The notes: generated by a model not told the origin, from the letters alone. Positions 44,245-54,009 are shown, counted from the first letter of the stretch. The stretch is DNA of 64,000 bases from Sulfurospirillum sp. 1612 (GCF_036556685.1 NZ_CP140614.1:1364001-1428000); one strand, 5' to 3'. A program made the numbers and translations.

Positions 44245-45627
44245 TCAAGAGAGCAAAGGTTGTAAATCAAAGGAAAATTTAGAGCCCTTCGCTGGTGTAC
44301 TTTCAATTTTGAGTTTGCATCGATGAATTTTCAAAATATATTCAACAATATACAATCCTACGCCGATGGAATTATCCCATTTTAGCGATTCAACACGATA
44401 AAATCTTTTGGTGATATTTTGTACATCTTGAGGCTCAATCCCAATGCCTGAATCAATCACTTCCAACGTGTTATTTTCGGTTCGCACCACGACATCGCCT
44501 TCAGAATATTTGAGCGCATTTTCGATCAAATTCGTCAAAACATTTTCAATCATCACGCGATCTGCTTGAATTTTAATCTCGTCTACGGCGACGATAATAG
44601 TCCGATCTTTGTATTTTTGAATCAGCATATCCTTGACATCTTGGACAATCACAGCGAGATTAAACTCTGTTAATTCTGGTGTTATCGTGTCATTTTCAAA
44701 TTTGATTGCCATAGACAATCGATTAATCATCATGGATATTTTATGGGCATTATTGATGACTTTATCCAAAAATTTATCGCGAATACCCAGACTCAAATTA
44801 TGGTCATCTTTGACACTTTGAGCATAGCCAATCACAGCAGCTATTGGATTTTTAAATTCATGACTAATCGCAGAGATGATATCGCTCTGTTTTTTACTCA
44901 AGGCTTTGAGATTTTTGGCATATTTTGTTTTTTGTTTTTCCCGTTTTTCTAATTTTTTGGATACTTTAGTAATCTGTTTGGCTATGGTATTAAATTCACT
45001 ACAACACTTACTCTCATCAAATTCAAGTTCATATTTTTTATTTAGCATATTTTCCAAACTCTTCATAATCGCCACCAGGTCTTTTTTGATTTTGCGATTA
45101 ATCCGCACAGAAATCCAAATTGAAAAAAGCATCGAGAGTGAAAAAAGTCCAATAGCACCAAACCAGAATTTGAGAAATTTACTTTTGATATTGTTGAGGG
45201 GAAATGCCATACGAATAAAATAGTCTTGATATTTTTTGGCCACATAGAGCATATTGGTATCAATACTCTCAGAATAGCGCACACTCTCGCCAAACTCCTG
45301 CTTGAGTGCTTGTTGGATTTCAGGTCGGTGGAGGTGATTTTCCATCCCTTTGATGTTGCGATCACTCTCATCAAGCACATCACCTTTTAAATCAACAATC
45401 GTCACCCTCACCGAGGTTTTTGAGCGAATCGCCACCAAGCGTTTTTGTGAATCTTTAATATCATGAGTGGATACAATAAACTGATTAATCATGTTTTGAA
45501 GCATCATTTTATGGTTGCTAATCTCTATCTTTTCTAGCAAGAAATACCCCACCAAAGAGACCACAAAAATCGTCCCAAAAAAGAGTAGAAAATAGTTACG
45601 AAAATAGAGCTGATTTAACCTCAACAA
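44245..45627 (-). CDS. PhoR-like sensor histidine kinase of the pst operon
   Basis: Membrane kinase of 460 residues: helix 1 (about 11–30), a periplasmic sensor (about 32–150), helix 2 (about 155–175), a coiled-coil linker, and a HisKA/HATPase core. Motifs: H-box ISAISHEFKNPIAA (about 255–268), N-box NVLTNLIENALKYS (about 360), G1 VIDSGIGIEP and G2 GVGLYIVEYIL. It starts at TTG 45627 with AGGG ahead and overlaps the regulator by seven bases. Probably senses phosphate status with PhoU/Pst, like PhoR or the Campylobacter PhosS. Confidence 0.88.
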   Translation of the reverse strand: MLRLNQLYFRNYFLLFFGTIFVVSLVGYFLLEKIEISNHKMMLQNMINQFIVSTHDIKDSQKRLVAIRSKTSVRVTIVDLKGDVLDESDRNIKGMENHLHRPEIQQALKQEFGESVRYSESIDTNMLYVAKKYQDYFIRMAFPLNNIKSKFLKFWFGAIGLFSLSMLFSIWISVRINRKIKKDLVAIMKSLENMLNKKYELEFDESKCCSEFNTIAKQITKVSKKLEKREKQKTKYAKNLKALSKKQSDIISAISHEFKNPIAAVIGYAQSVKDDHNLSLGIRDKFLDKVINNAHKISMMINRLSMAIKFENDTITPELTEFNLAVIVQDVKDMLIQKYKDRTIIVAVDEIKIQADRVMIENVLTNLIENALKYSEGDVVVRTENNTLEVIDSGIGIEPQDVQNITKRFYRVESLKWDNSIGVGLYIVEYILKIHRCKLKIESTPAKGSKFSFDLQPLLS

Positions 45628-46295
45628 AATTTGTACCCTACCCCTCTAATCGCGTTAATATAACCCTTTTTGTTCTCTTTATCGATTCGATTTTTTAAAC
45701 GGTTCACAGTCACATTGACGGTTTTATCTTGTTTTAGATACGTATCACGCCACACATCTTCTAATAATCTGTTACGATCTAGCACAATGTTTTTATTATT
45801 GATAAAGTAGAGTAAAAGATCAAACTCCAATTTGCTCAAAGCTACCAATTCTTCGGCTACAAATACTTCTCTTTTATCAATATCAAGTACAATATCTTTG
45901 TAAGCCAGCTTGCCACTTTCAACATAGGATTTTGTTCTTCTTAAAATCGCTTTGATGCGCAAAATCAGCTCATTAATATTGTAAGGCTTTGTGACATAAT
46001 CATCTCCCCCTCGCAAAAATCCCTCTTCAATCTCTTTATCACTATCTTTGGCGCTTACAAAAATTGCAGGAATTTTATAGCCATTTTTTCGTAAGTATTT
46101 GACAAATTCACTCCCCTCCACGCCAGGAAGATTGCGATCGACAATCATCAAATCAGCCGATTCTTCTAACAAAAAATCTTCCACTTTTTTGGTAGATAAA
46201 AAACCGACAACACGAAAGCCTGCTTTTGATAGATGATACTCTAAAAGCTCTAGCAAATCCTCTTCATCTTCAATAATAATAATTTGTGCACTCAT
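45621..46295 (-). CDS. PhoB-like OmpR-family response regulator
   Basis: A 224-residue regulator. The receiver (1–120) has the acidic pocket IIEDEEDLLELLEYH (5–19), the phosphorylated Asp in LMIVDRNLPG (about 53) and the Lys in DDYVTKPYN (about 101). The winged-helix DNA-binding half (about 130–224) ends GYINAIRGVGYKF, typical of OmpR/PhoB. It lies between phoU and the kinase, with overlaps at both ends. The likely target is the repeat-containing promoter of pstS at 50604–50637. Confidence 0.92.
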   Translation of the reverse strand: MSAQIIIIEDEEDLLELLEYHLSKAGFRVVGFLSTKKVEDFLLEESADLMIVDRNLPGVEGSEFVKYLRKNGYKIPAIFVSAKDSDKEIEEGFLRGGDDYVTKPYNINELILRIKAILRRTKSYVESGKLAYKDIVLDIDKREVFVAEELVALSKLEFDLLLYFINNKNIVLDRNRLLEDVWRDTYLKQDKTVNVTVNRLKNRIDKENKKGYINAIRGVGYKFC

Positions 46296-46960
46296 TATAG
46301 TTTTATCTTTCCGCCCTTAATCGCAAAATAGGATAATTTGACGATATTTAAGCTTCTATCAGAAATCCTCTCAAACTTTCGCATACTCTTCAAAAAGGCA
46401 AAAAATGCTTCTGCTTTTTCAGGCTCTAAATAGACTTTTTGAATCACCGATTGTTCTAAAACAGAGAGGATATCATCACATTTGCTCTCTTCCACATTAA
46501 CATTGCGATACAAGCCCTCTAGCTCCTCTTCAGAATCTGCCACGATAGATGCCACTGCCGCCTGCAATGATTTTGCAGCACTTTGCATATAAGCTTGGGT
46601 ATCTTCTTTGATATCTTCGATAAAAAACTCTGCAATAATTTGCACTTTGGTATTTTTAGCACACGCTCGAATATAATCAGAAATCCGTGTTAGTTCACTG
46701 GCAATCTTCAAGTGTGCAATCACCACTCTCAAATCACGTGCTTCTGGAGAAAAAAGTGCCAATGTTTTGATAATTTCATTGTCAATTTTACTATTTCTAT
46801 CATGAGCGTTTTTGAGTATATTACGTGCTTCATCTGCTTTGATTTCATCGCCATCACGAAAACTCTCCAGCAACAAATCATAAGCTTGGATAACATCATG
46901 ACCTAAATCAAGGACCCTCTTTTTAGATTTATCTAAAATTTCTTTATAATTCTCTAACAT
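46295..46960 (-). CDS. phoU: Phosphate signalling protein PhoU
   Basis: Negative regulator linking the Pst transporter to the kinase and limiting phosphate toxicity. The 221 all-helical residues give two three-helix PhoU repeats (about 5–105 and 115–215), with acidic metal-binding-type clusters (DEARN near 39; ERISDRSLNIVKL near 193). The start overlaps the pstB stop by one base, and the stop overlaps the regulator start. Confidence 0.9.
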   Translation of the reverse strand: MLENYKEILDKSKKRVLDLGHDVIQAYDLLLESFRDGDEIKADEARNILKNAHDRNSKIDNEIIKTLALFSPEARDLRVVIAHLKIASELTRISDYIRACAKNTKVQIIAEFFIEDIKEDTQAYMQSAAKSLQAAVASIVADSEEELEGLYRNVNVEESKCDDILSVLEQSVIQKVYLEPEKAEAFFAFLKSMRKFERISDRSLNIVKLSYFAIKGGKIKL

Positions 46961-47751
46961 TATCCAAACCTTCCTGTCACGTAATCTTCTGTCAACTTTT
47001 CTTGAGGATTGAGAAAAATTTTATCGGTTTTATTATACTCAATTAACTTCCCAATGTACATAAAAGCCGTATAATCACTCAATCGACTGGCTTGTTGCAT
47101 ATTGTGCGTCACAATAACAATCGAAATATCTTTTTTTAACTCTGAGACCAACTCCTCAATCGCCCCGGTAGAGATAGGATCAAGCGCGCTCGTTGGCTCA
47201 TCTAAGAGTAAGACTTCTGGCTTAAGTGCCACGGCTCTTGCGATACACAAGCGTTGTTGTTGTCCCCCACTCAAGCCCATGGCACTCTCTTTGAGTCTAT
47301 CTTTGACTTCCTCCCAAATGGCTGAGCCTTTGAGTGCATTAGTAACTTTCTCTTCAAGTAGTGTTTTATCCTTTAATCCCGATAGTTTCAATCCATAAGC
47401 AACATTATCAAAGATACTCATCGGAAAAGGCGTTGGCTTTTGAAAAATCATCCCTACTCTTTGGCGCAGTTGAATAAAATCATTCTCTTTTTTGATATCC
47501 AAAATGTTTTCAAATGTATCATTCTCATTATTCAATAGATTAATGTCACCTTGGTATTCATGTCCAGGGTAGAGATCATGAATACGGTTAAGCGCTCTGA
47601 GAAGTGTTGATTTACCACAACCACTCGGTCCAATGAGTGCGGTTACTTTGTTCTTATGAATGGGCAGATTTATCGACATCAATGAGGCTTTTTCTGCACC
47701 TGCATAACGAAACGAAAAATCTTTGATATTCATAATCAATTCTTTTGCCAT
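46960..47751 (-). CDS. pstB: Phosphate ABC transporter ATPase PstB
   Basis: ATPase of the high-affinity phosphate importer. The 263 residues show Walker [10 protein letters not shown] (about 37–45), the Q-loop [18 protein letters not shown] that is specific to PstB, the signature [14 protein letters not shown] (about 157–170), Walker [12 protein letters not shown] and the H-loop VTHNMQQA. It follows pstA by two bases. Confidence 0.96.
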   Translation of the reverse strand: MAKELIMNIKDFSFRYAGAEKASLMSINLPIHKNKVTALIGPSGCGKSTLLRALNRIHDLYPGHEYQGDINLLNNENDTFENILDIKKENDFIQLRQRVGMIFQKPTPFPMSIFDNVAYGLKLSGLKDKTLLEEKVTNALKGSAIWEEVKDRLKESAMGLSGGQQQRLCIARAVALKPEVLLLDEPTSALDPISTGAIEELVSELKKDISIVIVTHNMQQASRLSDYTAFMYIGKLIEYNKTDKIFLNPQEKLTEDYVTGRFG

Positions 47752-47753
47752 AT

Positions 47754-48560
47754 TTATCCTTTTTCTCTTGTAAAAAATCTGCCGACAATATTAATAAACA
47801 ACACAATCATCGTCAAAATAAATGATGCCGCCCATGCTAAATCTCTTGCTTTATCTGTCGGAAAATTTGCAAGATTATAGATACTCACACTTAAAGAAGG
47901 AAAGGCATTGCTAAGATCTGTTGTCCAAAAACTGTTGGTACCGGAAGTAAAAAGAAGGGGCGCGGTTTCACCGATAATTCTGGCAAATCCCAGCAAAATA
48001 CCGGTCATCAAACCAACCTTTGCGGCTTTTAAAACAATATCTAAAATCACTTGATGTTTTCCACCACCGAGTGCAATGCCAGCTTCTCTGAGCTCTTTTG
48101 GCACTAATGAGAGCATATTATCAGTCGTACTCACCACGATGGGAATCAACATAATAGTCAAAGCAATCGCACCAGCCCAACCGTTGATACTGCCAAAAGG
48201 GACGACCACAATCACAAAAACAAAAGAACCAATAATAATAGAAGGCGCACTCATCATGATATCGCTTAAATCTCTAATGATATTAGCATACCTTCCCTGT
48301 CCATACTCACGCAAATAAATCCCTGCCATCAATCCCAAAGGTACGCCAATCACGGTCGCAATTGTCGCCATTAAAAATTGTCCAAAGATGAGATTTTTCA
48401 ATCCACCATCCACAAGGTCATGCAGAAACAATGAAAAATGAAGCGAATTCACCCCTTTTAAAAATAAGGTGATGAGAATCCATGCTAAAAAGGCTAACCC
48501 CGTAATCGCTGATAAAATCGAAAGCAATAAAGCGATTTTATTAATCATCAAGCGTTTCAT
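47754..48560 (-). CDS. pstA: Phosphate ABC transporter permease PstA
   Basis: Six-helix permease of 268 residues. Typical PstA features are the [16 protein letters not shown] loop (about 72–87), [12 protein letters not shown] (about 105) and the EAA loop [20 protein letters not shown] (about 155–175). AAGGAG precedes ATG 48560, which overlaps pstC by four bases. Confidence 0.95.
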   Translation of the reverse strand: MKRLMINKIALLLSILSAITGLAFLAWILITLFLKGVNSLHFSLFLHDLVDGGLKNLIFGQFLMATIATVIGVPLGLMAGIYLREYGQGRYANIIRDLSDIMMSAPSIIIGSFVFVIVVVPFGSINGWAGAIALTIMLIPIVVSTTDNMLSLVPKELREAGIALGGGKHQVILDIVLKAAKVGLMTGILLGFARIIGETAPLLFTSGTNSFWTTDLSNAFPSLSVSIYNLANFPTDKARDLAWAASFILTMIVLFINIVGRFFTREKG

Positions 48561-49558
48561 CTGTGTCTCCTTAAAAAATAAAATTTAGCAATACCGATAA
48601 TGATGAAACTAAACACAAACAAAATAAATGCAAGATAAAAAAGCGCACTCATCATATCCCCACTCGCTTCACCAAAGTTGTTAGCTAAAACAACCGGAAT
48701 CGATATGGTAGGACTTGTTAGTGAATTTGGTACCTTAAAAACACTCCCTATCAAAAAGGCTACTGCCATCGTCTCACCCAAGGCACGACCGAGAGAGAGA
48801 ATAATTGAGCCAATGATGCCAACTTTTGCGTACGGAAAAATAATATCTTTGACCACTTCAAATTTGGTAGCACCCAAAGAGTACGCTGACTCTTTTAAGA
48901 CACTAGGCGTCGTATTCATCGCATCTCTAGTGATTGCGGCCATAAAAGGAAGTATCATGATCCCCAGCACCAAACCCGCTGTCAAGATGGAGATTTGATA
49001 GCCACCAAATATTTTTTGTACAATAGGCGCAAAATAAAAAAGTCCCCACATTCCATAGATAATACTAGGAATGGCTGCAAGCAATTCAATCGCTAAGCCC
49101 ACAGGTTTGATGAGAAATTTCGGTGCTATTTCAGATAAAAATATTGCTATACCCATAGCAATCGGCATCGCAAACGCCATCGCAATAAGCGTTGAGAGAA
49201 TCGTTCCTACAATCGGAACAAAACCGCCATAGATGGTCTTTGTAATTGTAGGAGACATTTGATTTGTAGGGTCAATACTTTGATCTGAGATAGGTAAGAT
49301 GGGAGTCTCTTCATCAGCAAAGAGATTAGAATCAGCATCACTATTATCTGGCGATGTTGCGATGGGTTGCATCACTGGTTTGCTAGATGTTACCTCAACC
49401 GTTTTTCCCCAACTACTATCAACCAAAAAATGCCAGCCATATGCTTGCATCGCAGGTTTTGCAGAGATAAACAACATCACAAAAATTGAGACTAAAAGTA
49501 CCAAAATAAGGGTCGCGCTCAAAAACGAGACCCTTTTAAAAATATATTCTTTGTTCAC
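48557..49558 (-). CDS. pstC: Phosphate ABC transporter permease PstC
   Basis: Six-helix permease of 333 residues partnering PstA. Signatures: ELLAAIPSIIYGMWGLF (about 160–176) and the EAA region LKESAYSLGATKFEVVKDI (about 220–238). An unusual Ser/Pro/Asp-rich insert of about 60 residues (near 45–105) sits in the first periplasmic loop; the helices around it are intact. It starts at GTG 49558, with GGAG ten bases ahead. Confidence 0.95.
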   Translation of the reverse strand: MNKEYIFKRVSFLSATLILVLLVSIFVMLFISAKPAMQAYGWHFLVDSSWGKTVEVTSSKPVMQPIATSPDNSDADSNLFADEETPILPISDQSIDPTNQMSPTITKTIYGGFVPIVGTILSTLIAMAFAMPIAMGIAIFLSEIAPKFLIKPVGLAIELLAAIPSIIYGMWGLFYFAPIVQKIFGGYQISILTAGLVLGIMILPFMAAITRDAMNTTPSVLKESAYSLGATKFEVVKDIIFPYAKVGIIGSIILSLGRALGETMAVAFLIGSVFKVPNSLTSPTISIPVVLANNFGEASGDMMSALFYLAFILFVFSFIIIGIAKFYFLRRHR

Positions 49559-49560
49559 GA

Positions 49561-50568
49561 TTAGTAAACTCCGTTATCTTTCCAATATCCTTTGATTTTA
49601 TCCGTAACACTTTTTGGAAGAGGCACATAATACAAATCTTTTGCTATTTTGGCACCATGGTCATAAGCCCAAGCATAAAAAGCAGTAATCTCTTTGTTAG
49701 CGTTGGTTTTCTCTTTTGGCATGATGATAAAAGGACACGCTACCAATGGATAAGAATCTTTGCCTCTTGGATAACCAATGACAGTATAAAAACCTTTTTT
49801 AGGGTCAAAATCCGCACCGGCTGCTGCGGCTTGGAATGTTTTCATCTCAGGTTTGACGAAGTATCCGTCTCTATTTTCAACAACTGCAACTTTTGCGTTA
49901 GATTCAATCGCATAGGCATATTCGATATAACCGATTGAATAAGGAGTTTGTTTGATGATAGAGCTCACGCCTGGATTTCCTTTTCCACCGATATTTTTAC
50001 ATTGCCAATTGATGGTTTTTTTCACACCAAAGTTTTTTCTCCAATCGGTACTAACACTGGCTAAAAAGTAAGTAAAGTTCCACGTCGTACCAGAAGCATC
50101 AGATCGTCTTGCAAAAATAATCTCTTTATGGGGAAGTTTAATCATTGGATTGAGTGCACTAAGCATTGGATTATCCCAATATTTGACTTTGCCCTCAGCA
50201 ATAGCCACGATAGCTTTGCCACTAAGCTTTAGAGCTTCACTCTTCACACCCGGTAGATTGTATGCCATAACCGTAGCACCCACGACTGCAGGGAATTGCA
50301 ACATTTTGTCTTTTGCTTGTGCTTTGGGTGTCAATGGGGCATCAGTACCACCAAAGTCAACCAATCGTGACGTGGCATCTTTGATTCCTTTTCCACTACC
50401 GCCGCCATTGTATTGTACTTTTTTACCGGTTGCTTTAAAGTACGCCTTCGCCCACGCTTGATTGATAGGAAGGACAAAACTAGAGCCATCTCCCTTTACC
50501 ATATCTCCTGCCATTAAAGAGGCTGCACATAAGGCACCACCAAGAATTGCCGCAGTAAACTTTTTCAT
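49561..50568 (-). CDS. pstS: Phosphate-binding protein PstS
   Basis: Periplasmic phosphate receptor of 335 residues with a signal peptide (1–20, ending SLMAG). Phosphate-binding loops are visible: GDGSSFVLP (about 26–34), a YNGGGSGKGIKD loop (about 54–65), DFGGTDAPL (about 72–80) and ARRSDASGTTWNF (about 153–165). AAGGAG precedes ATG 50568. First gene of pstSCAB–phoU–regulator–kinase, all seven closely packed. Confidence 0.96.
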   Translation of the reverse strand: MKKFTAAILGGALCAASLMAGDMVKGDGSSFVLPINQAWAKAYFKATGKKVQYNGGGSGKGIKDATSRLVDFGGTDAPLTPKAQAKDKMLQFPAVVGATVMAYNLPGVKSEALKLSGKAIVAIAEGKVKYWDNPMLSALNPMIKLPHKEIIFARRSDASGTTWNFTYFLASVSTDWRKNFGVKKTINWQCKNIGGKGNPGVSSIIKQTPYSIGYIEYAYAIESNAKVAVVENRDGYFVKPEMKTFQAAAAGADFDPKKGFYTVIGYPRGKDSYPLVACPFIIMPKEKTNANKEITAFYAWAYDHGAKIAKDLYYVPLPKSVTDKIKGYWKDNGVY

Positions 50569-50603
50569 TACATATTCTCCTTGAAATTTTAAATTCGTTG
50601 AGA

Positions 50604-50637
50604 ATTATAATGAAGTTCGATAACAAAACGGTTACAA
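50604..50637 (-). promoter_or_regulatory. pst operon promoter with Pho-box-like repeats
   Basis: The minus strand has TATAAT (plus 50604–50609). Just upstream are two 11-base half-similar direct repeats, TTGTAACCGTT and TTGTTATCGAA (plus 50616–50637). The 11-base period and position at -35 fit binding of a PhoB-type activator; this is inferred, not matched to a proven box. Confidence 0.6.
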
Positions 50638-50640
50638 CCT

Positions 50641-51216
50641 CTAGCGATAATATGAGAGAGAGCTTTTTCCGAATTTTTTGGTTTTTTGTAGTGTGAAAGA
50701 GGCGATATGTTCTGGCATTTTCAAGGCACTCATATGCTCGATAGTAATCAAGGCTGCTTTAGCGGGAGGAATCTTCTGGATGAGTTGATAGACTTTTTCA
50801 TAGACATCTTCCATACCATCACGAATCGAAAAGGGAGGATCAAAATAGAAAAAACTTTTTGAATCAATCTCGCCTAAGAGGGTTTCAAAATACTCAAAGC
50901 TGTCTGCCTTTTTACAAATAGCATGGTTTTTATCAATCTGTGAGCAATTAAAACGCAAAATCTCAAACGCTGTGGCATTTTTCTCTATGAAATAGGCTTT
51001 TTTCGCTCCCATACTCAACGCTTCTAGGCCCATAGAGCCACTTCCTCCAAAAACCTCAACAAAGATTTGATCGCGTATCTCAAATTGGATGGTATCAAAA
51101 AAGGAGCCTTTGAGAATTGATTTGGTACTGCGAGTAGTACCAATGGCAGGGATTTTTATCTTTTTCCCTTTATAAAGACCTGCCCGAATAGTAGTATAAA
51201 TCTCTTTATTTTTCAT
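50641..51216 (-). CDS. rsmD: 16S rRNA (guanine966-N2)-methyltransferase RsmD
   Basis: Methylates G966 of 16S rRNA using SAM. The 191 residues carry the N-terminal RAGLYKGKKIKIP pattern (about 11–23), the SAM loop EVFGGSGSMGLEALSMGA (about 54–71) and the catalytic FYFDPPF motif (about 119–125). It overlaps the preceding 118-residue gene by 11 bases and has no ribosome site of its own, so it is translationally coupled. Confidence 0.93.
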   Translation of the reverse strand: MKNKEIYTTIRAGLYKGKKIKIPAIGTTRSTKSILKGSFFDTIQFEIRDQIFVEVFGGSGSMGLEALSMGAKKAYFIEKNATAFEILRFNCSQIDKNHAICKKADSFEYFETLLGEIDSKSFFYFDPPFSIRDGMEDVYEKVYQLIQKIPPAKAALITIEHMSALKMPEHIASFTLQKTKKFGKSSLSYYR

Positions 51217-51562
51217 AATGTTGCGCTATAATTGAAATCAAATCATTACGAAATTTTGTCGTAATCTCGTCAATTTTGTCCTTTAAATCATCTTCAGGAA
51301 CTCTAGGCTCTTCTTTTGAAGCAGCAAGATTTAATATATTTGTATTATAAAATTTTTCGAGTGCTATAATCAAAGAAGATTCCGAAAAAGGCATCCCAAG
51401 ATGGGCATCATGATGGGCGATAATAAATTGTGGTTTATCCAACTCAAGCTGCTTATCTGTGATGACAAAATCACATTTTTTGTATGTCGTGATTTTGTTT
51501 TTCAAAAACAATTCCAAAGATTTTGAGAGCAGTAAAGACTGACACATGAGCGCAATTTTCAT
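51206..51562 (-). CDS. Hypothetical protein upstream of rsmD, 118 aa
   Basis: Unrecognised. The N-terminal 85 residues alternate strands and helices, with an AHHDAH stretch near 49–54, and loosely resemble a receiver-like or Rossmann-like fold without a phospho-acceptor motif. The C-terminal 35 residues are a charged helix. AGGTTATTCT precedes ATG 51562. It is coupled to rsmD. No function is proposed. Confidence 0.7.
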   Translation of the reverse strand: MKIALMCQSLLLSKSLELFLKNKITTYKKCDFVITDKQLELDKPQFIIAHHDAHLGMPFSESSLIIALEKFYNTNILNLAASKEEPRVPEDDLKDKIDEITTKFRNDLISIIAQHYEK

Positions 51563-51623
51563 AGAATAACCTACATTTATATAATTTTGGTTACGATTTT
51601 ATCATATAAAGATAAAAAGCATA

Positions 51624-51650
51624 TAAATTAAAAAACATTCGCGCCGATAT
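51624..51650 (+). promoter_or_regulatory. Sigma-28 promoter for flaG–fliD–fliS
   Basis: TAAATTAA-N11-GCCGATAT matches the FliA consensus, with the correct 11-base spacer. It ends 30 bases before flaG. Confidence 0.85.
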
Positions 51651-51680
51651 ACTTTATAGATTTTAGTAAAGGAGTCAGGT

Positions 51681-52034
51681 ATGGATATCTTTAATGTCGC
51701 CAGCAAACCCGTTTCGCAGACTGCATCACAGACGACTAGTACACAATCAGTGACTAATAAAACAAGTGATGTGGCTCCCGTGCAACAAAAACAAATGAGT
51801 ACCGATCAAGTCAATACCAAGATAGACAGTACGGTTAAGGAGCTAAATCAGCATATGGACGCGCTTAATACCAATGTCACATTTGGATATAATGACAAAA
51901 TCAACAGCATGTTTGTTGATGTTATGGAAAAAAGTACCGGTAAACTGATTAGAAAAATACCATCCGAAGAAGCCATGCATCTTTCTGAAAAAATGAAAGA
52001 AATTGTTGGTATGATATTTGACAAAAAAGGATAA
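51681..52034 (+). CDS. flaG: FlaG family flagellar protein
   Basis: A 117-residue protein that influences filament length in Campylobacter and other bacteria. The N-terminal half is Ser/Thr/Gln-rich and disordered; the C-terminal half (about 58–115) is the FlaG domain (LNTNVTFGYNDKINSMFVDV, then STGKLIRKIPSEEAM). AAAGGAG precedes ATG 51681. It is first in a sigma-28 operon with fliD and fliS. Confidence 0.9.
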   Translation: MDIFNVASKPVSQTASQTTSTQSVTNKTSDVAPVQQKQMSTDQVNTKIDSTVKELNQHMDALNTNVTFGYNDKINSMFVDVMEKSTGKLIRKIPSEEAMHLSEKMKEIVGMIFDKKG

Positions 52035-52037
52035 ACA

Positions 52038-53414
52038 ATGGCAACATCTTCATTGAGTTCTCTTGGAATTGGAAGTAGTGGTGTCCTTAGTAGTGATGTA
52101 CTCGATCAATTACGATCTGTTGATGAGAAAGCCATCATTACACCTATAACAGACAAAATTACTGCCAATCAAACAAAAACAACTGATTTAGCAAAATTGA
52201 CGACATTAGTAGCCACACTCAAATCAAATACGAGTGCCTTAGCATCAGAATCAACATATTTTAAAAATACTGTCACAACATCATCAGACAATGCTACCGT
52301 CACAGCAGAAGATGGCGTATCTGCACAAGATTTTTCACTCAATGTAACAAAAATTGCAAAACCAGACATCTACCAAAGCGACTCTTTTAGCAGCGAAAAC
52401 AGCACCTTTACCAGCGCCGATGACACCCTTAATTTTAATATTGATGGAAAAGATTATAGTGTGGATGTCACCGCTAGTATGACTATTAATGATTTAAAAA
52501 ATAAAATTTATGATGCAACCGATGGAAAAATTATTGCCTCCACCCTCAATGTTGGAGGAGATACTCCTTACAGATTGACATTTAAATCAGCCAATACCGG
52601 AACAGACAATGCCATCACCATCACCTCTACGGGTTCGGCTGCATCAGATTTAGGTTTAGACACTGCTGCAAATCATATTCAAACAGCCACTAATGCAGAG
52701 TTTACTTACAATAACATCAATATCACGCGACAAACAAATACCGTAGATGATCTTATCGTAGGAGTCACTATCAATATCAATCATACGGGAGAATCAAATG
52801 TCTCCATTACACAAGATACTGATTCAATTGTTAGTAATATTAGTGATTTTGTAGACAATTACAACACATTAATCAGTAGCCTAACAAGTAGTACAGGCTA
52901 TGATTCTTCTACTCAAACCGCAGGCGTTTTTCAAGGGACCAGTGAAATTAGAGATTTAAAATCTGCATTAAGTAGACAACTTTTTGAAGTCAATTCTGAT
53001 GGTAAAAGTTTGTCCGATTATGGCGTCACCCTCAATAGTGCTGGCACCTTAGAGTTTGATCAAACCGCACTAGAAGATAAAATAAAAGAAAACAGTTCTG
53101 ATGTTGAAGATTTCTTTAGAGGCACAGGCACAAGCGGTACGGGATATTTTACTGATTTCAATTCATTATTAGACACCTATACCAATACATCAACAGGTAT
53201 CTTAACCGGCCTGGATACTCAATATTCAACACAAGCAACATCGCTGAGTGAAGAGAAAGAAAAAGCCACCGCATCACTCGATAGTAAATATGATGCACTG
53301 ACCTCAAAATTTATTGCTTATGATGCCGTCATTTCAAATCTCAACTCATCATTTCAGTCATTAAGTATGCAAATTGATGCATTATCAAATAATAGTTCAA
53401 GTACAAGTAGTTAG
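52038..53414 (+). CDS. fliD: Filament cap protein FliD (HAP2)
   Basis: Caps the growing filament and folds flagellin at the tip. The 458 residues show the FliD N-terminal coil (LSSDVLDQLRSVDEKAIITP, about 16–35), a Thr/Ser/Asp-rich central part and a C-terminal coiled coil (FIAYDAVISNLNSSFQSLSMQIDAL, described here in part). AAAGGATAAAC precedes ATG 52038, three bases after flaG. Confidence 0.94.
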   Translation: MATSSLSSLGIGSSGVLSSDVLDQLRSVDEKAIITPITDKITANQTKTTDLAKLTTLVATLKSNTSALASESTYFKNTVTTSSDNATVTAEDGVSAQDFSLNVTKIAKPDIYQSDSFSSENSTFTSADDTLNFNIDGKDYSVDVTASMTINDLKNKIYDATDGKIIASTLNVGGDTPYRLTFKSANTGTDNAITITSTGSAASDLGLDTAANHIQTATNAEFTYNNINITRQTNTVDDLIVGVTININHTGESNVSITQDTDSIVSNISDFVDNYNTLISSLTSSTGYDSSTQTAGVFQGTSEIRDLKSALSRQLFEVNSDGKSLSDYGVTLNSAGTLEFDQTALEDKIKENSSDVEDFFRGTGTSGTGYFTDFNSLLDTYTNTSTGILTGLDTQYSTQATSLSEEKEKATASLDSKYDALTSKFIAYDAVISNLNSSFQSLSMQIDALSNNSSSTSS

Positions 53415-53426
53415 AAAGGAAACATT

Positions 53427-53807
53427 ATGAGTCAAAACGCCGCATACGCTGCATATTCACAAAATAATCTCGCCATAGAGTCACCTGAAAAGTTAATCAC
53501 TATGCTTTATGAGGGGATTTTAAAATTTGCTTCTCATGCTAAACGTGCCATCGAACATCACGATTTAGAAAAAAAATCCTACTGGATTAATAGAAGTGTG
53601 GCGATTTATATAGAATTGCTCAATGCTTTGGACTACAAAGAGGGCAATGTCGCGCATTATCTGAGTGGTCTTTATGTGCATCAAATCAAAATGCTCTCAG
53701 AAGCTAATATCGAAAATGATACGAATAAAATCGATACAGTGTTACACGTCACCAAAGAGTTACTAGCTGCATGGGAGGAAGAGACGAGATATGCCATGGC
53801 TCAATAA
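53427..53807 (+). CDS. fliS: Flagellin export chaperone FliS
   Basis: A 126-residue four-helix chaperone that holds flagellin before export. The start AYAAYSQNNLAIESPEKLI (about 6–24) with LITMLYEGILKFAS is diagnostic. AAAGGAAAC precedes ATG 53427. It is overlapped by 17 bases by the next small gene. Confidence 0.94.
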   Translation: MSQNAAYAAYSQNNLAIESPEKLITMLYEGILKFASHAKRAIEHHDLEKKSYWINRSVAIYIELLNALDYKEGNVAHYLSGLYVHQIKMLSEANIENDTNKIDTVLHVTKELLAAWEEETRYAMAQ

Positions 53808-54009
53808 ACTGAAAATTGCTGTCATTGAAGAAAATATAGAAAATATTAATGCACTCACAACCACCATTCCAAACTTTGACAGCTTAGATAAAGCCCAAGA
53901 GGCTTTATCCCTTCTTCAAACTGCAATCTCACTTGTTAAGAGAGAACAACATAAGATTGCCCTCAATATGGATAAAATCCGAAAAACAAAAGAATACTTA
54001 AAAAATTAA
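53791..54009 (+). CDS. Small helical protein, FliT-like position
   Basis: A 72-residue, charged, helical protein directly after fliS, where many bacteria have fliT (the FliD chaperone). Two helices are visible (about 3–30 and 35–70) with a basic C-terminus (KIRKTKEYLKN). Sequence alone does not prove FliT. The start ATG 53791 lies within fliS and a GGAGGAAGAG tract precedes it, indicating coupling. Confidence 0.7.
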   Translation: MPWLNKLKIAVIEENIENINALTTTIPNFDSLDKAQEALSLLQTAISLVKREQHKIALNMDKIRKTKEYLKN

